Assembly (NCBI RefSeq): GCF_012530535.1
Contig: NZ_CP051299.1
Coordinates: forward strand, 1,798,001-1,862,000
DNA from: Microcella flavibacter
Lineage (GTDB): Bacteria > Actinomycetota > Actinomycetes > Actinomycetales > Microbacteriaceae
DNA: 64,000 nucleotides
Direction: 5' to 3'
Below are positions 1-8,892 of the stretch, piece after piece; positions within the stretch are counted from its first letter, which is position 1, and each line of letters starts with the position of its first letter. The notes below the pieces were generated by a model that saw only the letters and a list, made by a program, of their open reading frames with translations, made no database searches and was not told where the DNA came from. Both the position numbers and the translations under genes were made by a program.

Positions 1-1313
1 TCGAGCGGCCCCGCCGTGAGGTCGGGGCGCTGCCCGGCCCAGGCGACCTGCGCGGCGAGCTGCTCGGCCGCCGCCGGGCGGCCCGCGACCGCGATCCGGC
101 CCTCGGCGGGCAGGGCGCCGCGGAGCGCCGCGAGCAGGCTCGACTTGCCGACGCCGCTCTCGCCGGTGACGGCGAGCAGGAGCCCCGCGGGCCAGGCGCC
201 CGAGAGGCCGTCGACGACGGGGCGCCCGGCGCGGCGCACGACGAGGTCGGTCAGGCGCAGGGCGGGCGGCGGGGCATCCCGCACCGGGTCGGCGTCGGCG
301 GGTGCCATGATCGCCGCCGGAGCGGACTCGGGCGAGGGCGCCAAGGCGGGCGCCGATGCGGGGGCGCGCTCGAGCAGCGCGAGCACCTCCTCCGCCGCCG
401 CGAGGCCCTCGGCCGCCGCGTGGTACTGCGCGCCGACCTGCCGCAGCGGCAGGTACGCCTCGGGCACGAGGACGAGCACGAAGAGCCCGAGCGCGAGGGC
501 GATGACGCCGTCGATGAGCCGCACGCCGACCGAGACGGCGACGATCGCGACGGAGAGGCTCGCGGCGAGCTCGAGCGCGAAGCTCGACAGGAACGACACC
601 CGCAGCACCCGCATCGTGCGGCGGCGGTACTGCTCGGTGACGGCCGCGATGCGCTCGGTCTGCCGGTGCTGCCGCCCGAAGATCATGAGCGTCGAGAGGC
701 CCTGCACGACCTCGAGGAACCCGCGCGAGAGCGTCGTGAGCGCCTGCCACTGCCGGCGCTGCACGGCCTGCGTCGCCCAGCCGATGAGCACCATGAACAG
801 CGGGATGAGCGGCAGCGTCAGCACGACCGCGATGCCCGTGGGTGCGTCCGCGATCAGCAGGGCGCCGACGACGACCGGGGTGGCGACGGCGGTGAGCACG
901 AGCTGCGGCAGGTACCGCCCGATGTAGCCGTCGAGCGCGTCGAGGCCCGGCCCGATGAGGGTGGCGATGTCGGCGCTCGGCCGGTCGCGGTCGCCGGATG
1001 CTCCGCGCGCGTCGACCGCGTCGAGCACCCGGCGCCGCAGCTGGCTCTTGACCCGCGCGGCCCCGCGCACCGCGAGCGCGTCGAGCGCGGCCTGGGTCAG
1101 CGCGCGGGCGAGCACGCTCGCGGCCGTGGCGATGACGGGCCCGCCCAGATCGTCGAGGCCGCGCCCCTCGACGAGCCCCGCGATGAGCTGCGCCGCCGAG
1201 AAGCAGAAGGCGACGATGGCGCCGACGTGCGCGAGCGCGACGAGGCCGCCGGCCGCCAGCAGCACGCGGGCGGCCGACGCCGCGCGCAGCAGTCGGGGGT
1301 CGAGGGGCTTCAG
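1..1313 (-). CDS. cydD: CydD, ABC transporter subunit for cytochrome bd assembly (truncated by window edge)
   Basis: One half of the CydDC inner-membrane exporter, needed to assemble cytochrome bd (described in the literature as a thiol exporter and more recently as a haem transporter). The 437 visible codons begin LKPLDPRLLRAAS, run through the hydrophobic type-1 exporter domain (with the loop FGRQHRQTERIAAVTEQYRRR) and reach a Walker A motif GESGVGKSS near the edge; the signature motif and Walker B lie outside. No ATG, GTG or TTG fits the expected N-terminus. CTG at 1313-1311 follows GGAGG by 7 bases, overlaps the cydB stop, and gives the N-terminus usual for CydD, so I take it as the start. 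It is co-transcribed with cydA and cydB. The identity is clear; the start is unusual. Confidence 0.88.
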   Translation of the reverse strand, partial: MKPLDPRLLRAASAARVLLAAGGLVALAHVGAIVAFCFSAAQLIAGLVEGRGLDDLGGPVIATAASVLARALTQAALDALAVRGAARVKSQLRRRVLDAVDARGASGDRDRPSADIATLIGPGLDALDGYIGRYLPQLVLTAVATPVVVGALLIADAPTGIAVVLTLPLIPLFMVLIGWATQAVQRRQWQALTTLSRGFLEVVQGLSTLMIFGRQHRQTERIAAVTEQYRRRTMRVLRVSFLSSFALELAASLSVAIVAVSVGVRLIDGVIALALGLFVLVLVPEAYLPLRQVGAQYHAAAEGLAAAEEVLALLERAPASAPALAPSPESAPAAIMAPADADPVRDAPPPALRLTDLVVRRAGRPVVDGLSGAWPAGLLLAVTGESGVGKSSLLAALRGALPAEGRIAVAGRPAAAEQLAAQVAWAGQRPDLTAGPL

Positions 1314-2332
1314 TGCGAGGCCTCCGCGAGCTCGATCGTCGACCGGGTGATGCGCTTGCGGAACACCCAGTACGTCCAGCCCTGGTAGAGCAGCACGAGC
1401 GGCACCATCACGAGCGCGACCCAGCTCATCACCTGCAGCGTGTAGTCGCTGCTCGAGGCGTTCTCGATTGTGAGGCTGAAGGCCGGGTCGGTGGTCGAGG
1501 GCATCACGTTCGGGAACAGCGCCGCGAGGATCGCGACCACGGCGAGCGCCGTGGTGAGCGCGGTGAGGCCGAAGGCCCAGCCGTCGTTGCCGGCCCGGTT
1601 GGCGAGCCAGGAGGCGATGAGCGCGACCGCGGCCCCGCCCGCCGCGGCGAGCAGCACGGGCAGGTGGGCGATGTCGAGGTGCTGCAGCACCGTCCAGACG
1701 AGGAAGGTCGCCGCGACGGCGATCGTCACGAGCCCCGCGCGCGTGGCGAGGGCGCGCGCCCGCTCGCGCAGCTCGCCGTCGGTCTTCAGGGCGACGAACT
1801 GCACCCCGTGAGTGAAGAACAGCAGCAGCGTCGTCGCCCCGCCGAGTAGTCCGTAGGGGTTGAGCAGCGTCAGCAGCGTGCCGGTGAACTCGAAGTCGGC
1901 GTCGATGGGCGTGCCCTGGATGATGTTCGCGAAGGCGACCCCCCAGAGGAAGGCGGGCACCGCGCTGCCGATGACGATCATCCGGTCGAAGGCGGCCGCC
2001 CACTCCGGGCTCCTCCCCTGGTGCCGGTACTCGAACGAGACCCCGCGCAGGATGAGCGCGATGAGGATGAGCAGCAGCGGCAGGTAGAAGCCGCTGAACA
2101 GCGTCGCGTACCACTCGGGGAAGGCCGCGAACATGGCCGCGCCCGCGACGATGAGCCAGGTCTCGTTGAGATCCCAGACCGGGCCGATCGTGTTGATGAG
2201 CTGCCGCCGGTCGGTGTTGTCGCGCCCGAGGAACGGCAGCGACATGCCGACGCCGAAGTCGAAGCCGTCGAGCACGAAGTACCCGATGAAGAAGAAGCCG
2301 ACGATGAAGAACCAGAGGTACGCGAGATCCAT
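1310..2332 (-). CDS. cydB: Cytochrome bd ubiquinol/menaquinol oxidase subunit II
   Basis: Integral-membrane subunit of the bd-type terminal oxidase, which reduces O2 with quinol at high oxygen affinity. The 340-residue product has the family's usual length and opens MDLAYLWFFIVGFFFIGYFV, with the family segment LDGFDFGVGM just after and GPVWDLNETWLI near residue 50. About eight or nine hydrophobic segments follow. It starts 20 bases after cydA ends and its stop overlaps the start of cydD, so cydABD form one leftward operon. The ATG at 2332 is the only start that gives the canonical N-terminus. Confidence 0.96.
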   Translation of the reverse strand: MDLAYLWFFIVGFFFIGYFVLDGFDFGVGMSLPFLGRDNTDRRQLINTIGPVWDLNETWLIVAGAAMFAAFPEWYATLFSGFYLPLLLILIALILRGVSFEYRHQGRSPEWAAAFDRMIVIGSAVPAFLWGVAFANIIQGTPIDADFEFTGTLLTLLNPYGLLGGATTLLLFFTHGVQFVALKTDGELRERARALATRAGLVTIAVAATFLVWTVLQHLDIAHLPVLLAAAGGAAVALIASWLANRAGNDGWAFGLTALTTALAVVAILAALFPNVMPSTTDPAFSLTIENASSSDYTLQVMSWVALVMVPLVLLYQGWTYWVFRKRITRSTIELAEASH

Positions 2333-2352
2333 GGGATGCCCTTCCTGCAGGC

Positions 2353-3759
2353 CTAGTAGACGGTGGCGAGCTTCTGCACGTCGACCTCGTCGGGGTCGTC
2401 GTGGGCGTCCCACTCGCGCGGGCCCTCGATGGCGGCCTTCCGGATGAGCCGGAACTCGACGACCGCGAGCGCGCCGTAGACGACGGTGAAGGCGAGGAGC
2501 GAGATGGCGACCTCGAGCCCGGTGACGCCGGGCGAGACGCCGTCCTCCGTCTTCATGAGCCCGAACACGAGCCAGGGCTGCCGGCCCATCTCGGTGAAGA
2601 TCCAGCCGACGAGGCTCGCGACGAGGGGCAGCGGGGCGCTCCAGATCGCGACGCGCCACGCCCAGTCCTTCGGGGTGCGCCCGCCGCGGGTCAGCCAGAG
2701 GCCGGCCACCGAGACGAGGGCGGCGAGCGAGCCGAGGCCGATCATCCAGCGGAAGGCCCAGTAGGTGACCCAGATGATCGGGGTGTAGTCGCCGGGGCCG
2801 AACTCGGCCGCGTACTGCGCCTGCAGATCGTTGATGCCCTCGACCTCGCCCGTGAGGGTTTGCGTCGACAGCAGCGAGAGCAGGTAGGGCACGCGGATGG
2901 AGAAGATCTCGCTCGAGCCGTCGGGCGTGCCCCAGCTGAAGATCGAGAAGCTCGCGGGCGCGCTCGTCGTGTACAGCGCCTCGGCCGCGGCCATCTTCAT
3001 GGGCTGCGTGTCGACCATGACGCGGCTCAGCTGGTCGCCGCTGAGGGCGACGCCGGCGAAGGCCACGAGGTTGACGACGAGGCCGAAGCGCAGGGCCGTG
3101 CGCATCGTCTCGTCGTACTGCCCGCGGCGCAGGTGCCAGGCGGCGACCGCGACGACGACGACCGCGGCGAACATGATCGAGGCGAGGATGGTGTGCGGGA
3201 ACGCGGCGAGCACGACGGGGTTCGTCAGAACCGCGCCGATGTCGGTGAGCTCGGCCCGCCCGAGATCCTCGTTGATGCGGAAGCCCACGGGGTTCTGCAT
3301 GAAGGCGTTCGCGGCGAGGATGAAGTAGGCCGACATGGCGGTCGAGATCGACAGCATCCAGATGCTCGCGAGGTGCAGCTTCGGCGGCAGCTTGTCCCAG
3401 CCGAAGATCCACAGGCCGATGAACGTCGCCTCGAGGAAGAAGGCGAGCAGCCCCTCCATCGCGAGCGGCGCCCCGAACACGTCGCCGACGAAGCGCGAGT
3501 AGTCGCTCCAGTTCATGCCGAACTGGAACTCCTGCACGATGCCCGTCACGACGCCCATCGCGAAGTTGATGAGGAAGATGCGCCCGAAGAGCCGCGTCAG
3601 GTGCAGGTACTTGAGCTTGCCCGTGCGCACCCACGCCGTCTGCAGGATGGCCACGAGGAAGGCCATGCCGATCGTGAGCGGCACGAAGAGGAAGTGGTAC
3701 AGGGTCGTCAGACCGAACTGCCACCGGGCGAGCGCGAGCGGGTCGAGCCAGTCGAGCAC
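2353..3759 (-). CDS. cydA: Cytochrome bd ubiquinol/menaquinol oxidase subunit I
   Basis: Catalytic haem-carrying subunit of the bd oxidase. The 468-residue product starts (GTG at 3759) with MLDWLDPLALARWQFGLTTL followed by YHFLFVPLTIGM, which carries the N-terminal haem-ligand histidine. It contains the family motif GRQPW near residue 390 and about nine membrane segments. The length suggests the short Q-loop form usual in actinobacteria and Bacillus. It heads the cydABD operon. A TACGCT hexamer at 3808-3803 (reverse strand) is a plausible -10, giving a leader of roughly 37 bases. No haem or redox regulator site could be recognised. Confidence 0.96.
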   Translation of the reverse strand: MLDWLDPLALARWQFGLTTLYHFLFVPLTIGMAFLVAILQTAWVRTGKLKYLHLTRLFGRIFLINFAMGVVTGIVQEFQFGMNWSDYSRFVGDVFGAPLAMEGLLAFFLEATFIGLWIFGWDKLPPKLHLASIWMLSISTAMSAYFILAANAFMQNPVGFRINEDLGRAELTDIGAVLTNPVVLAAFPHTILASIMFAAVVVVAVAAWHLRRGQYDETMRTALRFGLVVNLVAFAGVALSGDQLSRVMVDTQPMKMAAAEALYTTSAPASFSIFSWGTPDGSSEIFSIRVPYLLSLLSTQTLTGEVEGINDLQAQYAAEFGPGDYTPIIWVTYWAFRWMIGLGSLAALVSVAGLWLTRGGRTPKDWAWRVAIWSAPLPLVASLVGWIFTEMGRQPWLVFGLMKTEDGVSPGVTGLEVAISLLAFTVVYGALAVVEFRLIRKAAIEGPREWDAHDDPDEVDVQKLATVY

Positions 3760-3892
3760 GAGGGGTACCGCCTTGGGGTGAGGGGTGGATGCTTCTGCCT
3801 CCAGCGTAGGAATCCGCCACCACCGCGCACATGGGCCGAAGGTCCCGAATCCGCCCGCCGCGCGCGCCCAGCCGTCCCCCGCCCCGCGTCGC

Positions 3893-3898
3893 TAGGCT
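3893..3898 (+). promoter_or_regulatory. Leaderless -10 box of the DedA gene
   Basis: TAGGCT lies 7 bases before the GTG at 3906, with no ribosome binding site between. The transcript should begin at or next to the start codon. Confidence 0.6.
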
Positions 3899-3905
3899 CG
3901 CGCGC

Positions 3906-4577
3906 GTGAACGAATTCCTCGACGGACTGCTCGGCTGGGTGCAGGACGTCGACCCGGTGCTGCGCACCGTCATCGCCGGGCTGTTCATCATGCTCGAGAC
4001 GAGCGTGCTCATCGGCCTCGTCGTGCCGGGCGACAGCGTCGCGCTCGTCGCCTCGACCGCGGTCTCCTCCCCCGTGGAGTACTTCGCCCTCGCGCTGACC
4101 TGCATCGCCGGCGCCCTCCTCGGCGGCTCGATCGGCTTCTGGATCGGGCGCACCTTCGGCCCCTGGCTGCGGCGCTCGCGCGCCGGCCGGCTCATCGGCG
4201 AGAAGAACTGGCAGCGGGCGGAGAACTTCCTCGACCGCCGCGGCGGCATCGCCGTGTTCATCTCGCGGTTCCTGCCGGTGCTGCACTCGATCACGCCGCT
4301 CACCGTCGGCATGAGCACGCTGCGCTACCGCACCTTCATCGCCTGGCTCGCGCCGGCGAGCACGCTGTGGGCCTTCGCCTACGTCTCGGTCGGCTCGGCC
4401 GCCGCGGGCACCTACCGCGAGCTCAGCGATCAGCTCAGCTACGCGGCGTACATCTTCGTCGGCATCATCGTGGCCTTCCTCGTGCTCGTCTGGATCGGCA
4501 AGAAGGCCCTCGAGCGCTACGCCGCGCGGCACGGGGAGCACCCCGGCGACGGCGACGCCCGCACCGTCGAGGACTGA
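3906..4577 (+). CDS. DedA family membrane protein
   Basis: DedA/SNARE-associated family integral membrane protein; members are linked to lipid carrier flipping and membrane homeostasis. The 223-residue product contains the family's glycine-rich entry segment VVPGDSVALVASTAV, the GSIGFWIGRTFG segment and the conserved amphipathic motif FISRFLPVLHSITPLTVGM followed by further membrane helices. The reading frame is open upstream to 3831, but GTG at 3906 fits the family N-terminus and lies 7 bases after a TAGGCT -10 box. It is divergent from cydA and convergent with the osmoprotectant operon, sharing a bidirectional terminator. The substrate cannot be told from sequence. Confidence 0.9.
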   Translation: MNEFLDGLLGWVQDVDPVLRTVIAGLFIMLETSVLIGLVVPGDSVALVASTAVSSPVEYFALALTCIAGALLGGSIGFWIGRTFGPWLRRSRAGRLIGEKNWQRAENFLDRRGGIAVFISRFLPVLHSITPLTVGMSTLRYRTFIAWLAPASTLWAFAYVSVGSAAAGTYRELSDQLSYAAYIFVGIIVAFLVLVWIGKKALERYAARHGEHPGDGDARTVED

Positions 4578-4597
4578 GCGAGAAGCTGCACCGACGA

Positions 4598-4634
4598 CGA
4601 CGGGGCGGGATGCTCCGCGCATCCCGCCCCGTCG
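4598..4634. terminator. Bidirectional hairpin terminator
   Basis: Perfect 14-bp stem (4598-4611 with 4621-4634) and 9-base loop between two convergent genes that stop at 4577 and 4651. There is no U tract, as is common in high-GC actinobacteria. Confidence 0.75.
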
Positions 4635-4650
4635 GTACCAGCCGGTCGAT

Positions 4651-5562
4651 CTACTCGAGGAAGCCGTTGTCCGTCAGCCAGCGCTCGGCGATGACGGAGG
4701 CGGACTCCTCATCGACCGTGCTGCTCACGTTGAGGGCCACGAGGCCCTCGGGGGTGAGGGCGGCGCTGATCTCGTTGATGAGGTCGATCGCCTCCTGGGG
4801 GAGGTCGCTCGAGGCCACCGGCACGACGTTCGAGGCCAGGAACAGGCCCTCGGGGTCGCTCAGGGTCACGAGGTCGTTCTCGCCGATGCGCGGGTCGGCG
4901 CTGAAGACGTTCGCGATGTTGACGACGCCCTCCAGCAGCGACTCGACCGTGGTCTCGCCGGTGGCCTGGAAGGACACCTCGACGCCGTAGGTCTCGAGCA
5001 GGCCGGCGGGGCCGTAGGGGCGCTCCTCCAGCTCGGGGTTGCCGCCGAGCACGAGGTCGGCGACGCCTTCGAGGTCGGCGATCGACTCGAGGCCGTTGGC
5101 CTCGGCGAACTCGGCCGTCACGTTGTAGCTGTCCTGGTCGGTCGCGGGGCTCTGGTCGAGCACCTGCAGACCCTCGGGCAGGGCGCCCTGCAGCTCGGCG
5201 TAGACCTCCTCCGACTCGGTGGCGGTCGTGTCGGGCACGTAGTACTGCAGCAGGTTGCCGGTGTACTCGGGGAACACGTCGACCTCGCCCGCCTCGATGG
5301 CGGGGATGTAGGCGTCGCGCTGCCCGATGTTGAAGTTCTCCTCGACGTCGAACCCGGCGTTCTCGAGCGCCTGGGCGTAGATCGAGGCGATGATCTCGTT
5401 GGAGTAGTACGCCTGCGAGCCGACGACGATCGTGTCGCCGCCGCCCTCGGATTCCGTACCCGGGTCCAGCGGATCCCCGGTTGCGCACCCTGCCAGGGCC
5501 AATGACGCCCCGACCGCGGTCGCGACGAGCGCGAACCGGCCCTTGTTCCTTGCTGTGAACAT
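4651..5562 (-). CDS. Osmoprotectant ABC transporter substrate-binding lipoprotein (OpuAC/ProX type)
   Basis: Extracellular solute-binding lipoprotein for quaternary amines such as glycine betaine, choline or related compounds (family-level inference). The 303-residue product has a positively charged N-terminus, a hydrophobic core and a lipobox LALAGC with the acylated Cys at residue 26. The mature part matches the OpuAC domain: GSQAYYSNEIIASIYAQAL, EVDVFPEYTGNLLQYY and a C-terminal AERWLTDNGFLE tail. It is the last gene of a four-gene leftward operon (ATPase, two permeases, binding protein), 18 bases after the second permease gene. The ligand cannot be assigned from sequence. Confidence 0.92.
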   Translation of the reverse strand: MFTARNKGRFALVATAVGASLALAGCATGDPLDPGTESEGGGDTIVVGSQAYYSNEIIASIYAQALENAGFDVEENFNIGQRDAYIPAIEAGEVDVFPEYTGNLLQYYVPDTTATESEEVYAELQGALPEGLQVLDQSPATDQDSYNVTAEFAEANGLESIADLEGVADLVLGGNPELEERPYGPAGLLETYGVEVSFQATGETTVESLLEGVVNIANVFSADPRIGENDLVTLSDPEGLFLASNVVPVASSDLPQEAIDLINEISAALTPEGLVALNVSSTVDEESASVIAERWLTDNGFLE

Positions 5563-5580
5563 CGAACTCTCTTTTCTGTC

Positions 5581-6318
5581 TCAGGAGGTGGCGGAGGACT
5601 CCGCCGCCGCACGTCGCCGAGGTGAGGCGGTGCGGACGTCTGTGGCGCGCCCCGCGCGCACGCCGCGCGGCACGGCGTTGCGCTCGAGCAGCGCGAAGGC
5701 GGCGTCGAGCAGCAGGGCGAGGGCGATGATGAGCAGCGCGCTGCCGAGCATCTGGTCGTAGCGGCGCAGGCTGATGCCCTGCACGATGTCGTAGCCGAGG
5801 CCGCCGAGGTTGACGAAGGCCGCGAGCACGGCCGTCGCCACGACCTGGAGGACGCCGCTGCGCAGCCCGCCGAAGAGCAGGGGCAGCCCGAGCGGCACCT
5901 CGACCTTCCAGAGGATCTGCCACTCGGTCATGCCCATGGCGCGCGCGGAGTCGATGATGCGGCGGTCGATCGCCTCGAGGCCGGCGTAGGCGCCGGCGAG
6001 GATCGGCGGGATCGCGAGCAGCATGAGCACGACGACGGCGGCCGGGCCGCGCAGCAGCACCCCGACGAGCATCACGAACAGGAAGATCAGGCCGAAGGAG
6101 GGCAGCGCGCGCGCGGCGCCGGAGATGCCGACGGCGATCTCTCGCCCCTTGCCCGTGTGGCCGATGAGCCAGCCGAGCGGGATGGCGACGATCGAGGCGG
6201 CCGCGACCGCGATGACCGTGTAGAAGAGGTGCTCGCCGATGCGCAGCGGGATCGACCCGCCGCCGGTGTAGTTGTCGGGGTCGGTGAGCCAGGCGAAAGC
6301 CTCGAGGAAGAGGTTCAT
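5581..6318 (-). CDS. Osmoprotectant ABC transporter permease (OpuBB/OpuCD type)
   Basis: Inner-membrane permease of the osmoprotectant importer. The 245-residue product has about six membrane helices and the BPD_transp_1 coupling-loop signature (DSARAMGMTEWQILWKVEVP). Its ATG overlaps the stop of the preceding permease gene by 4 bases, indicating translational coupling. The C-terminal 30 residues are polar and Arg/Ala-rich and look dispensable. It works with the neighbouring permease as a heterodimer on the shared ATPase. Confidence 0.92.
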   Translation of the reverse strand: MNLFLEAFAWLTDPDNYTGGGSIPLRIGEHLFYTVIAVAAASIVAIPLGWLIGHTGKGREIAVGISGAARALPSFGLIFLFVMLVGVLLRGPAAVVVLMLLAIPPILAGAYAGLEAIDRRIIDSARAMGMTEWQILWKVEVPLGLPLLFGGLRSGVLQVVATAVLAAFVNLGGLGYDIVQGISLRRYDQMLGSALLIIALALLLDAAFALLERNAVPRGVRAGRATDVRTASPRRRAAAESSATS

Positions 6319-7043
6319 GCGCTCGCCTGCTGCACGCCGCGGCCGAAGGCCGTCGCGCCCTTCTCGATCTGCTGCTCGTTCTCGCGCGGGTCTCGGCGTC
6401 GGGGTCCGGCGCTCTTCCGCGTCCAGGGCATGAGCACCGCGCCGAGCATCGCGAGCAGGCGGTCGACGAGCAGCGCGATGATGACGGTCGCGACGACGCC
6501 GGTGACGACCGAGGCGAGGATGCCCCGCTGGTAGCCGTTCGTGAAGAAGTAGCCGAGGCTGTCCACGCCGACCACGACGCCCACGGTGAGCAGGCTGATC
6601 GTGCTCACCGCCACGACCCGGAGCCCGGCGAGCAGCACGGGGCCTGCGAGCGGGAAGTCGACCGTCCAGAAGCGGCGCCAGCTGGAGTACCCCATGGCCG
6701 TGGCCGCCTGGCGCACGTCGGGGTCGACGCTGTCGAGAGCATCCGCCGTCGATCGCGCCATGAGGGCCACCGCGTAGATGGTGAGGGCGATGAGCACGTT
6801 GCCGACGCTGAGGAAGGGCAGGCCGAGCAGCGGCGGCAGGATGACGAAGAGCGCGAGCGAGGGGATCGTGTAGAGCAGGCCGACGACGGTGAGCACGAGT
6901 CCCCGGGTGAGGCGGTAGCGGTGCGCCACCCAGCCGAGCGGGATGGCGAGCACGAAGCCCAGCACGATGGGCAGCAGGCTCAGCCGCAGATGCACGAGCG
7001 TCAGCTCGACGATCTGCTGCCAGTTGTTGGCTACCCAGGTCAC
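6315..7043 (-). CDS. Osmoprotectant ABC transporter permease (OpuCB type)
   Basis: First permease of the importer, 242 residues, about six membrane helices, with the coupling-loop segment VRQAATAMGYSSWRRFWTVDFP. Its start overlaps the ATPase stop by 4 bases (7040-7043) and its stop overlaps the next permease start by 4 bases. The two permeases are similar in length and layout, as in OpuCB/OpuCD pairs. Confidence 0.92.
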   Translation of the reverse strand: MTWVANNWQQIVELTLVHLRLSLLPIVLGFVLAIPLGWVAHRYRLTRGLVLTVVGLLYTIPSLALFVILPPLLGLPFLSVGNVLIALTIYAVALMARSTADALDSVDPDVRQAATAMGYSSWRRFWTVDFPLAGPVLLAGLRVVAVSTISLLTVGVVVGVDSLGYFFTNGYQRGILASVVTGVVATVIIALLVDRLLAMLGAVLMPWTRKSAGPRRRDPRENEQQIEKGATAFGRGVQQASA

Positions 7044-7864
7044 GACGTCGGATCCTCCACGAGGCGCCCGGCGACGGTGCCGTCGGCGTCGACGAGCACC
7101 CGGGCGCCGTCGACCTCGCGCACGCTCAGCGCGCGCTTGCCGCGGTCGGCGCCGATGAAGCTCGCCACGAAGTCGCTCGCCGGGTTCGCCAGGATCTCGT
7201 GCGGGGCGCCCTGCTGCGCGATGCGCGCCCCCTTCTCGAGGATGACGACCTGGTCGCCGAGCAGGAAGGCCTCGTCGATGTCGTGGGTGACGAAGACGAC
7301 GGTCTTGCCGAGCTCGCGCTGCAGGCGCAGCAGCTCCTGCTGCAGCTCGGCGCGCACGATCGGGTCGACGGCGCCGAAGGGCTCGTCCATGAGCAGGATG
7401 TTCGGGTCGACGGCGAGGCCGCGGGCGACGCCGACGCGCTGCTGCTGGCCGCCGGAGAGCTGCGAGGGGTAGCGCTCGGCCATCCCGCGGTCGAGCCCCA
7501 CGGTGTCCATGAGCTCGAGGGCGCGCGCGTGCGCCTCCTTCTTCGGCACGCCGTTGAGGCGCGGCACGGTGGCGATGTTGTCGATGACGGTGCGGTGCGG
7601 CAGCAGGCCCGAGTTCTGCATGACGTAGCCGATGCGGCGGCGCAGCTTCACGGCCTCGATCCGCGAGACGTTCGCGCCGTCGATCTCGAGATCGCCGGTC
7701 GAGGCGTCGACCATGCGGTTGATCATGCGCAGCAGCGTGGTCTTGCCGCAGCCCGAGGAGCCGACGAAGACGGTCGTCTGGTGCGAGGGGATGACGAGGC
7801 TGAAGTCCTCGACGGCGAGCGTGCCGTCGTCGAACCGCTTCGTGATGTTCCGGAACTCGATCAT
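7040..7864 (-). CDS. Osmoprotectant ABC transporter ATP-binding protein
   Basis: ATPase driving the osmoprotectant importer. The 274-residue product has Walker A GSSGCGKTT near residue 36, the Q-loop YVMQNSGLLPH, the signature LSGGQQQRVGVARGLA, Walker B ILLMDEP and the H-loop FVTHDIDEA. A region after residue 225 resembles a degenerate regulatory extension; full CBS domains as in OpuCA are not seen. It is the first gene of the operon. Confidence 0.93.
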   Translation of the reverse strand: MIEFRNITKRFDDGTLAVEDFSLVIPSHQTTVFVGSSGCGKTTLLRMINRMVDASTGDLEIDGANVSRIEAVKLRRRIGYVMQNSGLLPHRTVIDNIATVPRLNGVPKKEAHARALELMDTVGLDRGMAERYPSQLSGGQQQRVGVARGLAVDPNILLMDEPFGAVDPIVRAELQQELLRLQRELGKTVVFVTHDIDEAFLLGDQVVILEKGARIAQQGAPHEILANPASDFVASFIGADRGKRALSVREVDGARVLVDADGTVAGRLVEDPTS

Positions 7865-7998
7865 CTCTGCCGTCTCACTCCTGTGCCGTGGCCGGCGGCT
7901 GCGCCGCCCTCATGAGGCGGCCCGCACCGGCGTCTGCACCGAGCGCGCGCCCAGCACGCTCCCAGTCAAGCAGGGCCGTGCCGGCCGGTACGCCGATC

Positions 7999-8017
7999 GT
8001 GCCCTGATTCTGGGCAC
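7999..8017. promoter_or_regulatory. Inverted repeat upstream of the osmoprotectant operon
   Basis: GTGCCC, 7 bases, GGGCAC: 6-bp perfect arms about 135 bases upstream of the ATPase start. A TTGACT -35-like hexamer lies at 7969-7964 (reverse strand) without a convincing -10. It may be an operator, for example for the TetR protein encoded beyond it, but that is inference. Confidence 0.35.
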
Positions 8018-8064
8018 ATATCCAGCGCTTCGGGGCGGGATGCTCGGCCAGGGCCCGCGAACGG

Positions 8065-8098
8065 CGACGGCCCCCGGCGTGGGAGCCGGGGGCCGTCG
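8065..8098 (-). terminator. Strong hairpin terminator after the TetR gene
   Basis: Perfect 14-bp GC-rich stem (8065-8078 with 8085-8098), 6-base loop, about 55 bases beyond the TetR stop. It isolates that gene from the osmoprotectant operon. Confidence 0.8.
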
Positions 8099-8152
8099 GG
8101 GCCGCGCGTCGGGTGTCGCGGGGCCGGAGTATCGGCGTGCGGAGGAGAGAGG

Positions 8153-8788
8153 TCAGAGCGCCTCGGCGACGACGAGCCGCACGACGCGACGGGCCTCGTC
8201 GAGCAGAGCGGCATCGCCGCTGAGGTCGCGGGCGAAGGCGCGCGACACGAGCGCGTCGATGACGGCGATCGCCGTGCCGATCACGGTCGTGGCCGACTCG
8301 GGGGTGCCGAAGCGCTGGCCGAGGCCCGCGGTGACGGCGGTGGCGACGACGGCGTTGGCCGTGGCCTCCGAGCTCGCGGGCAGGAGGTCGAGCACGTCGC
8401 CCGTGCGCAGGGACTTGTAGCCCGGCTCGGTGCGGAACAGCTCGGCCGTGGCGTCGACGACGCCGAGGAGGGCATCCGTCGCGGTCGCGTGCTTCTCATC
8501 GGCCAGCTCGGTGGAGAGCGCGGCGAGCAGGCGCTCGGAGTTGCGGGCCGCCAGGCTCTGCAGCACGGCGATGCGGTCGGGGAAGTAGCGGTAGACGGTG
8601 CCGATCGAGGCGCCGGCGCGGTCGGCCACCATCGCGGTGGTCAGGCGCTCGTAGCCGATCTCGTCGATGACCGCCGCGGCGGAGTCGAGGAGGGCGGCGA
8701 GGCGCGCGGTGCTGCGGGCCTGCACGGGCTCGTTGCGGATGGGTGCCGCCGCAGCGAGGAGCGTGGTGCTCAGTTCGATAGTGGTCAC
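8153..8788 (-). CDS. TetR/AcrR family transcriptional regulator
   Basis: DNA-binding regulator of 211 residues. The N-terminal helix-turn-helix lies at about residues 28-75, with the recognition segment VADRAGASIGTVYRYFPDR; the C-terminal ligand domain is Ala-rich and not assignable. GTG at 8788 is used, with an AAGAAAGG ribosome site about 10 bases upstream. A perfect ATGCGAA/TTCGCAT inverted repeat separated by 15 bases lies in the intergenic region near 8858-8886 and could be its operator. It is divergent from the App1-type gene, a typical regulator-target arrangement, but the target is unknown. Confidence 0.9.
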   Translation of the reverse strand: MTTIELSTTLLAAAAPIRNEPVQARSTARLAALLDSAAAVIDEIGYERLTTAMVADRAGASIGTVYRYFPDRIAVLQSLAARNSERLLAALSTELADEKHATATDALLGVVDATAELFRTEPGYKSLRTGDVLDLLPASSEATANAVVATAVTAGLGQRFGTPESATTVIGTAIAVIDALVSRAFARDLSGDAALLDEARRVVRLVVAEAL

Positions 8789-8892
8789 GGGGTGGGTACC
8801 TTTCTTGCGGCCGATGGGCTGATGCTAGCGCGGACGTGAGCCTTCAGCGCCTTTGATGATGCGAAACTCCCCGCCGGTGGTTCGCATTCCGA

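Noticed and set aside
4599-4634. Second type of dispersed repeat based on GGGATGCTC
   Set aside because: GGGATGCTC recurs at several places (for example 8038, 12938, 21169), but flanks differ and the occurrences fit the general GGATGC excess and terminator loops.
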